A stretch of 64,000 nt of DNA from Saccharospirillum impatiens DSM 12546 (GCF_000423605.1 NZ_AUIH01000007.1:1-64000), one strand, 5' to 3'; counted from the first letter of the stretch, positions 1 through 8,073 are shown. The notes: a model not told the origin generated them from the sequence alone. Made by a program: numbers and translations.

Positions 1-333
1 AAGAGCAAACTGGGTAAGGCGATCAACTATGCGCTGAACCAGCGGCAAGGGCTAATGCGTTATCTCGACAACGGCGCCATGCCGATCGATAACAACGGTG
101 CTGAAAATGCGATCAGACCGTTCGTAGTGGGCCGGAAAAACTGGCTGTTCAGTGATACGGTTAACGGAGCAAAAGCCAGTGCTGTGTGGTACTCGATCAT
201 GGAAACGGCGAAGGCTAATGGACTGGAACCCTATCACTATCTGAAGCGGGTCTTTGAGCAGTTGCCGCTGGCAACATCTGACGATGATGTTGATGCCTTG
301 CTACCGTGGAATATCGAGTTACCTGCTCAGTGA
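1..333 (+). CDS. IS66-family transposase, C-terminal fragment cut by window edge
   Basis: The reading frame is open from base 1, so 110 C-terminal residues are visible. They match the end of the IS66 (TnpC) DDE transposase: the segment [20 protein letters not shown] carries the conserved N-x-x-E-x-x-I-R-P block with the catalytic glutamate, followed by the short C-terminal tail ending around residue 110 with a PWNIELP-type motif. The enzyme moves the insertion sequence by cut or copy of its inverted repeats. The helper genes tnpA and tnpB would lie to the left, outside the window. The frame is intact here, so the element may be functional; that cannot be judged from this end alone. Confidence 0.9.
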   Translation, partial: KSKLGKAINYALNQRQGLMRYLDNGAMPIDNNGAENAIRPFVVGRKNWLFSDTVNGAKASAVWYSIMETAKANGLEPYHYLKRVFEQLPLATSDDDVDALLPWNIELPAQ

Positions 334-359
334 AAGTGTGGGGTTAATGGATCGCTTAC
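1..359 (+). mobile_element. Right end of an IS66-family insertion sequence
   Basis: The transposase stop codon at 331-333 is followed within 30 bases by GGATCGCTTAC (349-359). Read on the other strand this begins GTAAGCG, the usual start of IS66-family terminal inverted repeats. I therefore place the right boundary at 359. The sequence immediately outside (360 onward) belongs to a truncated lipoprotein gene on the opposite strand, consistent with insertion into that gene. IS66 elements normally leave an 8-bp target duplication; only one side is visible, so this cannot be confirmed. Confidence 0.75.
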
Positions 360-513
360 TCCAATCGCGCTCAACAAAAGCATTCGGACTTGTGTCAGCT
401 TTATACGAACTTAGCGCGTTTATTGCACTTGATGTCGTAGCACAGCTGGTCAAAAGGAGACATAGAGTCATGAGGGCTGTTCTTACGGCATACCTTCTTG
501 AATGGGAACTCAC
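360..513 (-). pseudogene. 5' remnant of a lipoprotein gene interrupted by IS66
   Basis: On the minus strand a strong ribosome-binding site (AAGGAA, four bases before ATG at 513) starts a peptide with a lipoprotein signal: a basic n-region, a short hydrophobic stretch and lipobox LTSC with Cys24. The coding sequence continues to about residue 51 and then runs straight into the IS66 end at 359, where the remaining codons are insertion-sequence DNA. I read this as the first 51 codons of a lipoprotein gene split by the insertion; the rest would lie left of the element. The product family is not recognisable from this fragment. Confidence 0.55.
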
Positions 514-722
514 ATCAGATTCCTTTTAACCTGTTTACACGAAAGAGGGAGCAAGTATTTAGCGCCCGAATGTTCCAAATGCTTATCTGGATACACATTG
601 TATTTACAATTTGTAACGGTGGGTGTCTCAATAAGCGTACGCTGAATTATGACTTTTCTGGAGTAGCTATAACGGCCCATAAAAAATCAACGATTTTGCT
701 ATGTACACAGCCTTACTAGTGG

Positions 723-1724
723 TTAACGGTAGCTCAAAAAAAGGCTTTCTTTTTGAAGCTCCGAATCACGCCTCATTCTTTTCAGTTCTTGTAAGCTAAA
801 ATAGTTTTGCGATCGAACAATTGTACTTTTTGCGCTTAAATCATAGGCATCCCAATCCACCCCTAATTGCAGTTCAGATATTTTTTCGCTGCGAAATGAG
901 CGCCTATAAGAATCGAACGTTTCGCCTGCTTGAACAAGATTCGAGTTCTCATTGTTTTCCAGAAACAAGCTCGCAATCAAATAGCCTTGTTCATCAAAAT
1001 ACTCAATGGTTCGATAAGTCTGACTAAGATCAACTGTTTCTCCGGTGCCATTCATATACTCTGCAACTTCCATGTCTTCGCCCCAAGTAAAACTATTCAG
1101 GCTAATACCAGTGACTGGCACACTATCGCTCAATACTTGCGCAGATATTTCACCAATATGGATCTGAGCGGCGGTGGTTAAATCTACTGGATCAAAATCC
1201 AGATAGTCAGCAACGATTCCTGTACTGTTTGCCATCAGGCAACTAATAGTCCTGACATATTTATTTTCCATCATGTCTCCATGCAAGAACTCCATGGGAA
1301 CTGACACCAACGATTCTCCTTCCAAGTTCTGAGCAGATAGGTTGCTAAATTTGATAAAGCACAAATCATCATCTGAATTATTTTCAACAGTGATGGAATA
1401 GGTGGGTTGATATCCTCCATAAACCTTTGCGGTTGCGCTGACACTGAGTCTCGAATCAAGGATGCCAATTTCCACGGGCAGGGCTTTACGATAGGCGTTA
1501 CTATTTTGCGTTCCAATACACTCGCCTCTAGGGATTGAAACCCTGAAGCGATGATTATTCATAGCCGTAACTTGTGAGAAAGTTCCATATTCACACTCAA
1601 TCCCAACCAGTGATCCCGTGCTTGAATTTGAGCTGTCTGGGTTGGAACTGCCCGGGTTACATCCAACTAGAACAAGCAGCGAAACTGCTATTGAAAGTGC
1701 TATCAATTTCTTGCAATCCATCAA
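723..1724 (-). CDS. Hypothetical lipoprotein, 333 residues
   Basis: Encodes a lipoprotein signal peptide (hydrophobic ALSIAVSLLVLVGC, lipobox LVGC) followed by a Ser/Asn/Gly-rich linker and about 290 residues that look like beta-sandwich repeats with several cysteines. No family was recognised. Start is either TTG at 1724 (AAGGAG six bases upstream) or the next codon, ATG at 1721; both fit the same ribosome-binding site. Base composition is visibly more AT-rich than the genes to its right and it lies beside an IS66 end, so acquisition by horizontal transfer is plausible. A surface or periplasmic location is expected from the lipobox; function unknown. Confidence 0.75.
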   Translation of the reverse strand: MMDCKKLIALSIAVSLLVLVGCNPGSSNPDSSNSSTGSLVGIECEYGTFSQVTAMNNHRFRVSIPRGECIGTQNSNAYRKALPVEIGILDSRLSVSATAKVYGGYQPTYSITVENNSDDDLCFIKFSNLSAQNLEGESLVSVPMEFLHGDMMENKYVRTISCLMANSTGIVADYLDFDPVDLTTAAQIHIGEISAQVLSDSVPVTGISLNSFTWGEDMEVAEYMNGTGETVDLSQTYRTIEYFDEQGYLIASLFLENNENSNLVQAGETFDSYRRSFRSEKISELQLGVDWDAYDLSAKSTIVRSQNYFSLQELKRMRRDSELQKESLFLSYR

Positions 1725-2145
1725 CCGGCACTCCTTAAATCATCGGTTTGTAGCTTACAGTTTGCTGACATATGTAAAGCAGCTTATGTAAATTTTCCCA
1801 ACATCGCAACGGAGCGTTCCATTAAAGCCCGGTTTTTATAATAACTTGTGAGCATAAAAGTCGAATACTTGACCTTTATCTAAGGATAGAAACTGGGTTG
1901 ATTTCTATTATTTTGCAGAATTTAGATGAATTATTAGTATTTTAAGTTCATTTAGCTGTTGAATCTCTCGTGTAAACCCTTAAGACAATACATTAAAGAC
2001 AAAGGGTTATATTTTTTGAAACCCTGAGTTTTGTCAATAAAATGACAGGCACGAATCCTCACCATCTGTCTATCCGCCGTCTTACCGTAAGCATTTCCAG
2101 CCTTAACCGACTGTTCTGCTACACACCGGCCGAAGAGACCCGACA
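1725..2145. other. AT-rich intergenic stretch
   Basis: No convincing coding sequence. The DNA is AT-rich up to about 2050 and then shifts to the GC-rich composition of the next gene, marking the probable edge of the accessory region. A weak 7-bp inverted repeat (AACCCTT at 1975-1981, AAGGGTT at 2002-2008), followed by a T-rich run at about 2010-2017, could act as a terminator, but the loop is long (20 bases). Confidence 0.4.
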
Positions 2146-3078
2146 ATGAAAGCCATCGCCCTGAGTTGCGCTATTGCCCTGTCGTTATTGTTTACTGTTG
2201 CCTGGGCTGAAGTCCTGAATGGATTTGATATTTCCGGCGCGTCTATTCCGGCTGAAGACATTCGCCGGGGTGGCCCGCCGCGTGATGGTATTCCCGCCAT
2301 TGATGACCCCCGGTTTGAGACCGCCGATAAAGCCAATTGGCTGCAACCGGATGATCGGGTGCTTGGGCTGGTCATTGGTGGTGACGCCCGGGCTTACCCG
2401 GTCGCCATTCTCAATTGGCATGAGATTGTGAACGATGAGATTGCTGGCCAGCCTATAGCCGTCACTTTTTGTCCCTTGTGCAATACCGGCATGGTGTTTG
2501 ATTCGCGAGTCGAGGAGCAGGCCCTGACTTTCGGCGTGTCAGGTTTGCTGTATCAAAGCGATGTGCTGTTATACGACCGGGAAACCGAAACCCTCTGGTC
2601 ACAAATCTGGTCCGAGGGCGTTGCAGGGCCACTAATGGACACGCAGCTCACCGCCTTGCCGGTCAAACACACGACCTGGCAAGCTTGGCGGGAAGCTCAC
2701 CCCACTACTCAGGTTCTGAGTCGGGATACCGGTTTTCGCCGGGACTATCTGCGCGACCCCTATGCGGGGTATGAACAGTCACCCACCACATTGTTTCCGG
2801 TGTCGAATCAGGCACCCGGGCCCTGGCACGCGAAGGAATGGGTGCTGGGGGTAAGTTTCAATGGTCAACACAAGGGTTACCCCTTTGAAGAGTTGGATAA
2901 GAATGCACAAGCTCGTTTTAACGACACCGTCGGCGGCCAGCCGTTTACGGTTCTGTGGGATGCCGATCACCGAAGCGCCAGTATTGAATGGCAAGAGGAG
3001 TCGTTGCCCAGCCTGACAGCTTTCTGGTTTGCCTGGTATGCCTTTTATCCGGGTACAGAGGTGTTCACGGCCCCCTGA
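2146..3078 (+). CDS. DUF3179 domain-containing secreted protein
   Basis: A 310-residue protein with a Sec signal peptide (cleavage expected after VAWA, about residue 21). The mature part matches the DUF3179 family: an early GGPPRDGIPAIDDP segment, DDRVLGLVIGGDARAYPVAIL, the FCPLCNTG motif (two cysteines), and a late segment where a thiol-free second half repeats the fold. The biochemical role of DUF3179 proteins is not established; the conserved cysteine pair suggests metal or redox chemistry but that is inference. It stands alone between an AT-rich stretch and a MAPEG gene. The Shine-Dalgarno sequence is weak. Confidence 0.85.
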   Translation: MKAIALSCAIALSLLFTVAWAEVLNGFDISGASIPAEDIRRGGPPRDGIPAIDDPRFETADKANWLQPDDRVLGLVIGGDARAYPVAILNWHEIVNDEIAGQPIAVTFCPLCNTGMVFDSRVEEQALTFGVSGLLYQSDVLLYDRETETLWSQIWSEGVAGPLMDTQLTALPVKHTTWQAWREAHPTTQVLSRDTGFRRDYLRDPYAGYEQSPTTLFPVSNQAPGPWHAKEWVLGVSFNGQHKGYPFEELDKNAQARFNDTVGGQPFTVLWDADHRSASIEWQEESLPSLTAFWFAWYAFYPGTEVFTAP

Positions 3079-3218
3079 ACGGCAACAGCGGGCACTCCTG
3101 AAACCCCGACCCTTGCACTGGCGAACCACAATTTGATGAGAGTTTATGACGTCTGTCACTCATCCCTATGCCCTGTGTTCGCGTACTGTGTTGCTACTGG
3201 GTCTTTCTGGAGTTTGAT

Positions 3219-3614
3219 ATGTCTTTACCACTGTGGTGCCTGTTCATTGCCGCGTTACTGGTCATTATGTCTAAGTGGCCGGCGATGAAAGTCATGGCCG
3301 CCATGAAAGGCGGGTACGACAACAACCACCCCCGAGCCCAACAAGCCAACCTGACCGGCGCTGGCGCTCGGGGGATTGCGGCGCACCAGAACACCATTGA
3401 GGCCTTTCCGATGTTTGCGGCCGGGGTGATTGTGGCGGAAGTGTTTGCCGCAGGGTCAATGGTTGCGAGCCTACTGGCCATGGCATTCATCGTGTCGAGG
3501 GTGGTTTATATTGGGCTTTATGTGGGTAACGTGGCGTCGTTGCGCAGCATTGTCTGGGCGGTGGGTTACCTGGCCAGTCTCGGCTTATTGCTGGCTCCGG
3601 TGTACGGCGCTTAA
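3219..3614 (+). CDS. MAPEG-family membrane protein
   Basis: A 131-residue integral membrane protein with four hydrophobic segments. The loop after the first helix carries the family signature (HPRAQQANLTGAGARGIAAH, then N and E), the glutathione-binding region in eukaryotic MAPEG proteins such as microsomal glutathione transferase. Bacterial members are uncharacterised in most cases. I start at ATG 3219, which has TGGAG about six bases upstream and begins directly at the first helix; an in-frame ATG at 3168 would add 17 unlikely residues (a cysteine-rich, non-conserved leader). Confidence 0.85.
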   Translation: MSLPLWCLFIAALLVIMSKWPAMKVMAAMKGGYDNNHPRAQQANLTGAGARGIAAHQNTIEAFPMFAAGVIVAEVFAAGSMVASLLAMAFIVSRVVYIGLYVGNVASLRSIVWAVGYLASLGLLLAPVYGA

Positions 3615-3709
3615 AACCGCAACCCGGCGCCTGAAAAAACACGCTCCGCATTCGGTATCACGCAAACGATGCGGTAAACTACGCGCTCATTTTTCCCGGC
3701 GCTCCCTTC

Positions 3710-4288
3710 ATGACCCTCATCTCTGTTCTTCAGGAACGCAGTGGCAGCCAGTGCGAACTGTGCAAATCAACGAATCAACCCGGTGTCTACGCGGTACCAC
3801 CCAACCCCACAGAAACGCCGGATACAGCGATACTGGTTTGCGCAACCTGCCTGGATCAGATTGAACACCCGGAGCGTATGGACGCCAACCACTGGCGTTG
3901 CCTGAACGACAGCATGTGGAGTCAGGAAGCCCCCGTGCAGGTTATGGCCTGGCGCTTATTGCACCGGCTGATCGCCGAAGGCTGGCCGAAAGATCTGCTC
4001 GATATGCTGTATCTGGACGACGACACCCTGGCCTGGGCACAAGCCACGGGAGACCACGTCAGTAACGACGACAAAGTCATTCACCGTGATAGCAATGGCG
4101 TGGTGTTAAGTGCAGGCGATACGGTGACGTTGATCAAAGATTTGACCGTAAAAGGCGCAAACTTCACCGCCAAGCGAGGCACGGCAGTGCGAGGCATTTC
4201 ACTGGTGGCCGACAACGCCGAACACATTGAAGGCCGGGTCAATGGCCAGCAGATTGTCATTCTGACGCAGTTCGTCAAGAAGTCCTGA
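3710..4288 (+). CDS. yjdM: PhnA/YjdM-type zinc-ribbon protein
   Basis: A 192-residue protein with an N-terminal zinc ribbon (CELC at 15-18, CATC at 44-47) and a C-terminal SH3-like PhnA domain (from about residue 125: DSNGVVLSAGDTVTLIKDL and on to the QIVILTQFVKKS end). Despite the historical name, the family is not phosphonoacetate hydrolase and its role is unclear. The middle section (about 70-110) is longer than in the short E. coli YjdM, as in many Pseudomonas-type homologues. It is monocistronic and converges on ppx. Confidence 0.9.
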   Translation: MTLISVLQERSGSQCELCKSTNQPGVYAVPPNPTETPDTAILVCATCLDQIEHPERMDANHWRCLNDSMWSQEAPVQVMAWRLLHRLIAEGWPKDLLDMLYLDDDTLAWAQATGDHVSNDDKVIHRDSNGVVLSAGDTVTLIKDLTVKGANFTAKRGTAVRGISLVADNAEHIEGRVNGQQIVILTQFVKKS

Positions 4289-4305
4289 ATGCAGGCGGTT
4301 TTAAT

Positions 4306-4331
4306 GCCTGGTATTCATCATGACACCAGGC
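4306..4331. terminator. Possible terminator hairpin between convergent yjdM and ppx
   Basis: A perfect 7-bp stem (GCCTGGT at 4306-4312 with ACCAGGC at 4325-4331, 12-base loop) lies 18 bases after the yjdM stop and 24 bases from the ppx stop on the other strand. There is no T-tract on either side, so intrinsic termination is uncertain. Confidence 0.35.
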
Positions 4332-4354
4332 TCACTTAGCTCTCAGCTCATCAT

Positions 4355-5884
4355 TCAATCCGTCAACGACTGTTGCAGCAACAACGCAAACCCCAGCTTA
4401 CTCAAATACTGAGCTTCCTGCTCCAGGTCGGCCTGGGTCAAACCGTGGTTTTCCCACCAATCCCGCTGAGCGGTCAGCATAATTTGCTCGCCTTCAATAC
4501 GCAGTGTAACGCCCTCGGAGGTGCTGCCGGTTCGAGCCCGGTGGAGCACTGTGGCGAGCCGGAATATGACCAGCAATATGGGCATCAGCGTTTGATCGTC
4601 TTCGCCCAGTTCAGTCAGTTTGTTGAGGTCCGGTTTCTTGCGGTGATGACGCACCAGAAAGGTGAGTCGTTGCTGTTCTTCGTGGCTGAAGCCGGCCAGG
4701 TCGCAGTTGGCGACGATGTAGCCACTGTGCTTATGGAATTGGTTGTGTGAGATGTCGAGCCCAACTTCCGCAACCTGAGCCGCCCAGCGCAAATAATTCG
4801 ACCAGGGCTCGGGCTGGGTTAGCCCGAGGGCGGCGAGATTGTCGTTGAAAAAGCGCAGGGCGGTATCGGCCACCCGCTTCGCCTGCTGATCATCGGTGTG
4901 AAACCGCTGGGCAAGATGTTGCACACCCCGGCTACGAACATCTTCATGGTCGTAGCGACCGATCAGGTCGTACAGCAAGCCTTCACGCAGCGCCCAGGGA
5001 GAGGCCTCCATGGTCTCAAGCCCCAGGCCTTCGAAAACGGCCCGCAATACGATCAACCCGCCCAAAAACACCGGTTTTCGGTCTGAGGTAAGGCCATTGG
5101 GATTGAAGTCGTCGACTTTCTTGCTTTGCCCGGCCTGATCGCACAAATCGTTCAACAGTTGGCGGGTGATGATTGGGCTGCCCGTGATGGCTTCGGCCAC
5201 TTTGGAAATAGACTTGATGCTGCCCGAGCAGCCTATCGCCCGTTGCCAGCCAATGCTCTGAAACCCATCGTGCACCGGTTCAATTTTCTGCAGGCAAAAG
5301 GTGATGGCCTTTTTAACGGACTTTTTGCTCAGTTGTCCGTCTTCAAAGAAATCGCGCATCAGTGCCACACACCCCATGCCCAGGCTGTCGAGATGCAGCG
5401 GCTGAAACTGCTCGCCGACAATAACCTCGGTACTGCCGCCGCCAATGTCGACCACCAGGCGTCTGTCCAGTTCGTCGTCCAGCCCCTGGGCAACGCCCTG
5501 GTAAATCAGCCGGGCTTCTTCTGCGCCGGAAACGACATCAATCGAGTGCCCGAGCGCGGTTTCCGCTTTTGCCAGAAACGGACCGGCATTGGACGCTTTG
5601 CGCAGGGTTCGGGTTCCAACGGCGCGCACCGCGTGAGGTGGCAGGTGGTTGATGCGCTGGCCAAAACGAGCCAGGCATTCCAGGGCGCGACGCTGGGACA
5701 AATCATCGAGCTTGCCGTTGGCATCGAGCCCGAACCCCAGCCTCACCGGCTCTTTAATTCGGTCAAGCACCTTCAGCTCTCCCTTTTCAAGGCGCGCAAC
5801 AATCATGTGGAAGGAGTTGGAGCCCAGGTCGATGGCTGCCATTTCTTCCACCCGGTTCCGCCAAAAATCTGAGAGCTTGAGCAT
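4355..5884 (-). CDS. ppx: Exopolyphosphatase Ppx
   Basis: A 509-residue Ppx/GppA-family phosphatase that shortens inorganic polyphosphate. The sugar-kinase/HSP70 fold shows its phosphate loops: AAIDLGSNSFHM near the N-terminus, the E-E-A-R segment near residue 137 (catalytic Glu) and DIGGGSTE near residue 165; the C-terminal half is the HD-like helical domain. Length matches E. coli Ppx (513). I start at ATG 5884; an in-frame TTG at 5917 would add 11 residues and neither has a good ribosome-binding site. Polyphosphate kinase is not next to it, unlike the ppk-ppx pairing of many gammaproteobacteria, and the hemB/trxA/rho genes that flank ppx in Pseudomonas lie 18 kb away. Confidence 0.93.
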   Translation of the reverse strand: MLKLSDFWRNRVEEMAAIDLGSNSFHMIVARLEKGELKVLDRIKEPVRLGFGLDANGKLDDLSQRRALECLARFGQRINHLPPHAVRAVGTRTLRKASNAGPFLAKAETALGHSIDVVSGAEEARLIYQGVAQGLDDELDRRLVVDIGGGSTEVIVGEQFQPLHLDSLGMGCVALMRDFFEDGQLSKKSVKKAITFCLQKIEPVHDGFQSIGWQRAIGCSGSIKSISKVAEAITGSPIITRQLLNDLCDQAGQSKKVDDFNPNGLTSDRKPVFLGGLIVLRAVFEGLGLETMEASPWALREGLLYDLIGRYDHEDVRSRGVQHLAQRFHTDDQQAKRVADTALRFFNDNLAALGLTQPEPWSNYLRWAAQVAEVGLDISHNQFHKHSGYIVANCDLAGFSHEEQQRLTFLVRHHRKKPDLNKLTELGEDDQTLMPILLVIFRLATVLHRARTGSTSEGVTLRIEGEQIMLTAQRDWWENHGLTQADLEQEAQYLSKLGFALLLQQSLTD

Positions 5885-5950
5885 GTGCGATGCAACCTGC
5901 GTGAATTCTTGCCACAATGCTGACTAAAGAAACCCCTGGGAGCAAGTACT

Positions 5951-6502
5951 ATGGCCATTCACAGTTTTCGCGGGCACACCCCGCACTTCGGGCAGCGCGT
6001 CTTTATCGACACCCGCGCCATGGTTCTGGGCGATGTAGCACTGGGTGATGACACCTCGGTCTGGCCCGGGGCGGTGGTGCGCGGCGACATGCATCGCATC
6101 CGAATCGGGGAACGCACGTCTGTTCAGGACGGCGCGGTATTGCACATCACCCACGCCAGCGATTTCAACCCGGATGGCTGGCCTCTGACCATCGGTAACG
6201 ATGTAACCATTGGCCACCAGGCCTGCTTGCACGGCTGCACCATTGGCAACGAAGTGCTGATCGGCATTGGCGCCACGGTGCTCGATGGCGCCGTGGTCGA
6301 AGACCAGGTGGTGATCGGCGCGGGGACCCTGGTGCCACCGGGCAAAACACTTGCCTCTGGCTACGTTTACATGGGTTCACCGGCACGTCAGGTACGACCA
6401 CTGTCGGAAAAAGAACGTCGTTTTTTCAAGTACAGCGCCGGCAATTACACCAAACTGAAAGACGATTATCTGGCCGATGGCCTGGGCGACGACAGCGCCT
6501 GA
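5951..6502 (+). CDS. yrdA: Gamma-class carbonic anhydrase-like hexapeptide protein
   Basis: A 183-residue left-handed beta-helix protein of the YrdA/gamma-carbonic anhydrase family. Hexapeptide repeats run through the whole chain (VLGDVALGDD, VWPGAVVRGDMHRIRIGERTS, TIGNDVTIGHQACLHGCTIG). The metal-binding histidines of the family can be placed in the H-I-T-H, I-G-H and H-G-C segments. It probably forms a trimer; YrdA proteins often show weak or no carbonic anhydrase activity. GGGAG precedes the ATG by 9-10 bases. It is divergent from ppx, sharing a short promoter region of about 66 bp. Confidence 0.9.
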   Translation: MAIHSFRGHTPHFGQRVFIDTRAMVLGDVALGDDTSVWPGAVVRGDMHRIRIGERTSVQDGAVLHITHASDFNPDGWPLTIGNDVTIGHQACLHGCTIGNEVLIGIGATVLDGAVVEDQVVIGAGTLVPPGKTLASGYVYMGSPARQVRPLSEKERRFFKYSAGNYTKLKDDYLADGLGDDSA

Positions 6503-6573
6503 TTCACCAGCGATTAACCGCTTTTTATCATAAGACTTATGAATTCTTTAGACCTTGAAAGTTTAGGGTTGAG

Positions 6574-6589
6574 CGAACGGCACCGTTCG
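6574..6589. promoter_or_regulatory. Perfect palindrome upstream of the DUF1127 leader
   Basis: CGAACGG-CA-CCGTTCG is a perfect 7+2+7 inverted repeat. It is short-looped, GC-rich and lies about 90 bases before the first small reading frame of the DUF1127 leader, so it could be an operator. A relaxed echo (TTCGAAC) appears at 6639-6645. No regulator family is identified. Confidence 0.35.
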
Positions 6590-6603
6590 AGTAATCTTCC
6601 CGT

Positions 6604-6626
6604 TAATGAAACACAGCGTTTCATTA
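6604..6626. promoter_or_regulatory. Hairpin in the leader before the DUF1127 gene
   Basis: TAATGAAAC (6604-6612) pairs perfectly with GTTTCATTA (6618-6626) over a 5-base loop. It is too AT-rich and lacks a T-run for a typical terminator. It stands 15 bases after the 6574-6589 palindrome and 52 bases before the small ORF, in a 430-bp region without a long gene. Confidence 0.4.
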
Positions 6627-6678
6627 GCAAACCCTTAATTCGAACTTGCCCAAACGGCACTAACCACGGAGGCACGCC

Positions 6679-6774
6679 ATGAAAAGCATTCTAACCATGC
6701 GCCAACTGTGCACCTCCCGTACTGTGAACCCAGCGTTCACCGGTACTGTGCTGTTGCACCCGCGATTCGACTAA
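6679..6774 (+). CDS. Possible 31-residue leader peptide
   Basis: An ATG with GGAGG seven bases upstream opens a 31-codon frame ending with TAA at 6772. The peptide (starting MKSILTMRQL) has no recognisable motif. The strong ribosome-binding site and its place in the long leader before the DUF1127 gene make a translated leader ORF possible; the region from 6503 to 6934 holds nothing longer except an in-frame extension of the downstream gene. Confidence 0.3.
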   Translation: MKSILTMRQLCTSRTVNPAFTGTVLLHPRFD

Positions 6775-6934
6775 GGACACAAGCCTTGCGAGCCGTGGAT
6801 GAAACCCGCGGCTCGTTGCACCACAAGGAGTGTGTTTGAAAAAGCCCTCTCCTGACGCCAACACTCCCGCGCTTTCTGCCACAGCTCCCAGTGCTTGCAT
6901 GTTAACAATGCGATCAAAGACCTGGAGAGTGACC

Positions 6935-7195
6935 ATGATCACCAAACTGATGAACCGTATTAACCAGCGCCGCGAACTGAACCGCTGGTTGCAGGAAAAA
7001 CGTGCTGAGCGTTACGTTGCCGAGCACCTGAACAGCCACTTGCAGAAAGACATCGGCCTTGGCCAACAGGCGCCGGAAGCCCCGCTCACCTGGAGAGAAC
7101 CGCAAGAAAAGAGCCGTCAGGAAAAACAGCAACAAAGGCCGGAGCAACAAGCGCGAAGTCCCGGCGGAAAGAGCGTCGGGCCTCCTAGCGCCTAA
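6935..7195 (+). CDS. DUF1127-like small basic protein
   Basis: An 86-residue protein. Residues 1-45 fit the short DUF1127 pattern: a basic amphipathic helix with paired arginines followed by L-x-S-H-L-Q-K-D-I-G-L. The remainder is a polar Glu/Gln/Arg/Pro-rich tail. DUF1127 proteins are small RNA- or phosphate-related regulators in alphaproteobacteria; the role here is unknown. ATG 6935 has GGAGAG five bases upstream. A second in-frame start, TTG at 6836 with AAGGAG five bases before it, would add 33 residues, so two translation products are possible. Confidence 0.7.
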   Translation: MITKLMNRINQRRELNRWLQEKRAERYVAEHLNSHLQKDIGLGQQAPEAPLTWREPQEKSRQEKQQQRPEQQARSPGGKSVGPPSA

Positions 7196-7199
7196 GATG

Positions 7200-7244
7200 G
7201 AGAGCGCTGATCAAGTCAGGCAGGCGGCCTGACACAGCGCTCTC
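7200..7244 (+). terminator. Long hairpin after the DUF1127 gene
   Basis: Starts six bases after the DUF1127 stop. Outer stem GAGAGCGCTG (7200-7209) pairs with CAGCGCTCTC (7235-7244); inside, GTCAGGC pairs with GCCTGAC. The structure is very stable but has no U-tract, so it may be a transcript-stabilising or attenuating hairpin rather than a classic terminator. Confidence 0.55.
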
Positions 7245-7254
7245 CCGGTAAGAC

Positions 7255-7277
7255 CCGGCGGCAGAGATTGCCGCCGG
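7255..7277 (+). terminator. Second GC-rich hairpin after the DUF1127 gene
   Basis: CCGGCGGCA (7255-7263) pairs perfectly with TGCCGCCGG (7269-7277) over a 5-base loop, ten bases after the preceding hairpin. No T-run follows. It lies about 90 bases before yaeQ. Confidence 0.4.
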
Positions 7278-7363
7278 ACTTGCATCTCATCCGATGCAAC
7301 CGCTTTGTTCACCCCGCCCACTGCAGTACACTCCGTCGCCTTACCCTTCAAGAGCACACCACC

Positions 7364-7909
7364 ATGGCACTCAAAGCCACCGTGCTGAAAGCGCGCCTGA
7401 GCATCTCCGATATGGACCGAGGCTATTATCAGGAACACGCCTTCAGTCTGGCACAGCACCCTTCAGAAACCCCGAACCGTATTATGGTTCGGCTACTGGC
7501 GTTCATGCTTAACGCGTCGGAAACGCTGGCGTTCTCCAAAGGCCTGAGCGATGAAGGCGAACCGGAGCTGTCGGAACGCGACCTGACCGGTGACATCACC
7601 CTCTGGGTCGCGTTCGGCCAGCCCGACGAGAAATGGTTGCGTAAAGCGAGTGCCCAGGCCAAAGCGGTGAAGCTCTACACCTACGGTGGGCGCAGCGTGC
7701 CATTGTGGCTGGCGCAAAACAAAGCCGCGCTGGCACGCCTGCCCGAGCTGGAGATCTGGGAATTCTCAGAGGAAGACCTGGATACACTGACCGACTGGTT
7801 CGAGCGTTCGATGACGTTCCAGTGCAGCATTACCGAGGGTGTGCTCTATTTATCCAAAGACGATGATGCTTTGACGATTACGCCGATACGGATTAAAGAC
7901 AAAACCTAA
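7364..7909 (+). CDS. yaeQ: YaeQ family protein
   Basis: A 181-residue YaeQ protein, identical in length to the E. coli member. The family has a PD-(D/E)xK nuclease-like fold; the chain opens MALKATVLKARLSISDMDRG and shows the conserved H-P-S-E-T segment, the G-E-P-E-L-S-x-R-D motif around residues 62-70 and the W-x-x-F-G-Q-P-D-E-K segment. Function is not established (an early report of RfaH-loss suppression was not upheld, as far as I recall). I use ATG 7364 because an in-frame upstream ATG at 7268 would add 32 unconserved residues that run through the hairpin region. Confidence 0.92.
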   Translation: MALKATVLKARLSISDMDRGYYQEHAFSLAQHPSETPNRIMVRLLAFMLNASETLAFSKGLSDEGEPELSERDLTGDITLWVAFGQPDEKWLRKASAQAKAVKLYTYGGRSVPLWLAQNKAALARLPELEIWEFSEEDLDTLTDWFERSMTFQCSITEGVLYLSKDDDALTITPIRIKDKT

Positions 7910-7946
7910 AGAAATAGTGGCCGGGTTTACTCAGTGCCATGAGTTC

Positions 7947-8073
7947 GTGCCAGCTACCGGGTAAGCTCCTCCGGGGTCGGGCGGAATGCCGCCCACTCAA
8001 TCCATCCATAGAGCCTAGGCCGCAGCATCCCTGCTGCGGACTACCCCGGATGAGCTTACCCGGCAGCCAGCAC
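7947..8073 (+). repeat. Nested-palindrome repeat, copy 1 (extra-hairpin subtype)
   Basis: Arms GTGCCAGCTACCGGGTAAG... (from 7947) and the matching right arm ending at 8073 pair over 22 bases with three mismatches, then CCGGGGT pairs with ACCCCGG. The enclosed core contains GGGCGGAATGCCGCCC, the shared CAATCCATCCAT...GCCTAG block, and hairpin CCGCAGCAT-CC-CTGCTGCGG-like. It sits between co-directional yaeQ and dbpA. A weak outer pair (AGTGCCAT near 7933, ATGGCATT near 8084) may extend it. Confidence 0.85.

Noticed and set aside
498-719. A 73-codon plus-strand frame in the AT-rich edge
   Set aside because: No ribosome-binding site, overlaps the lipoprotein remnant start and shows no protein-like pattern.
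5126-5872. A 248-codon frame on the plus strand opposite ppx
   Set aside because: Antisense shadow; the minus strand encodes all Ppx motifs.
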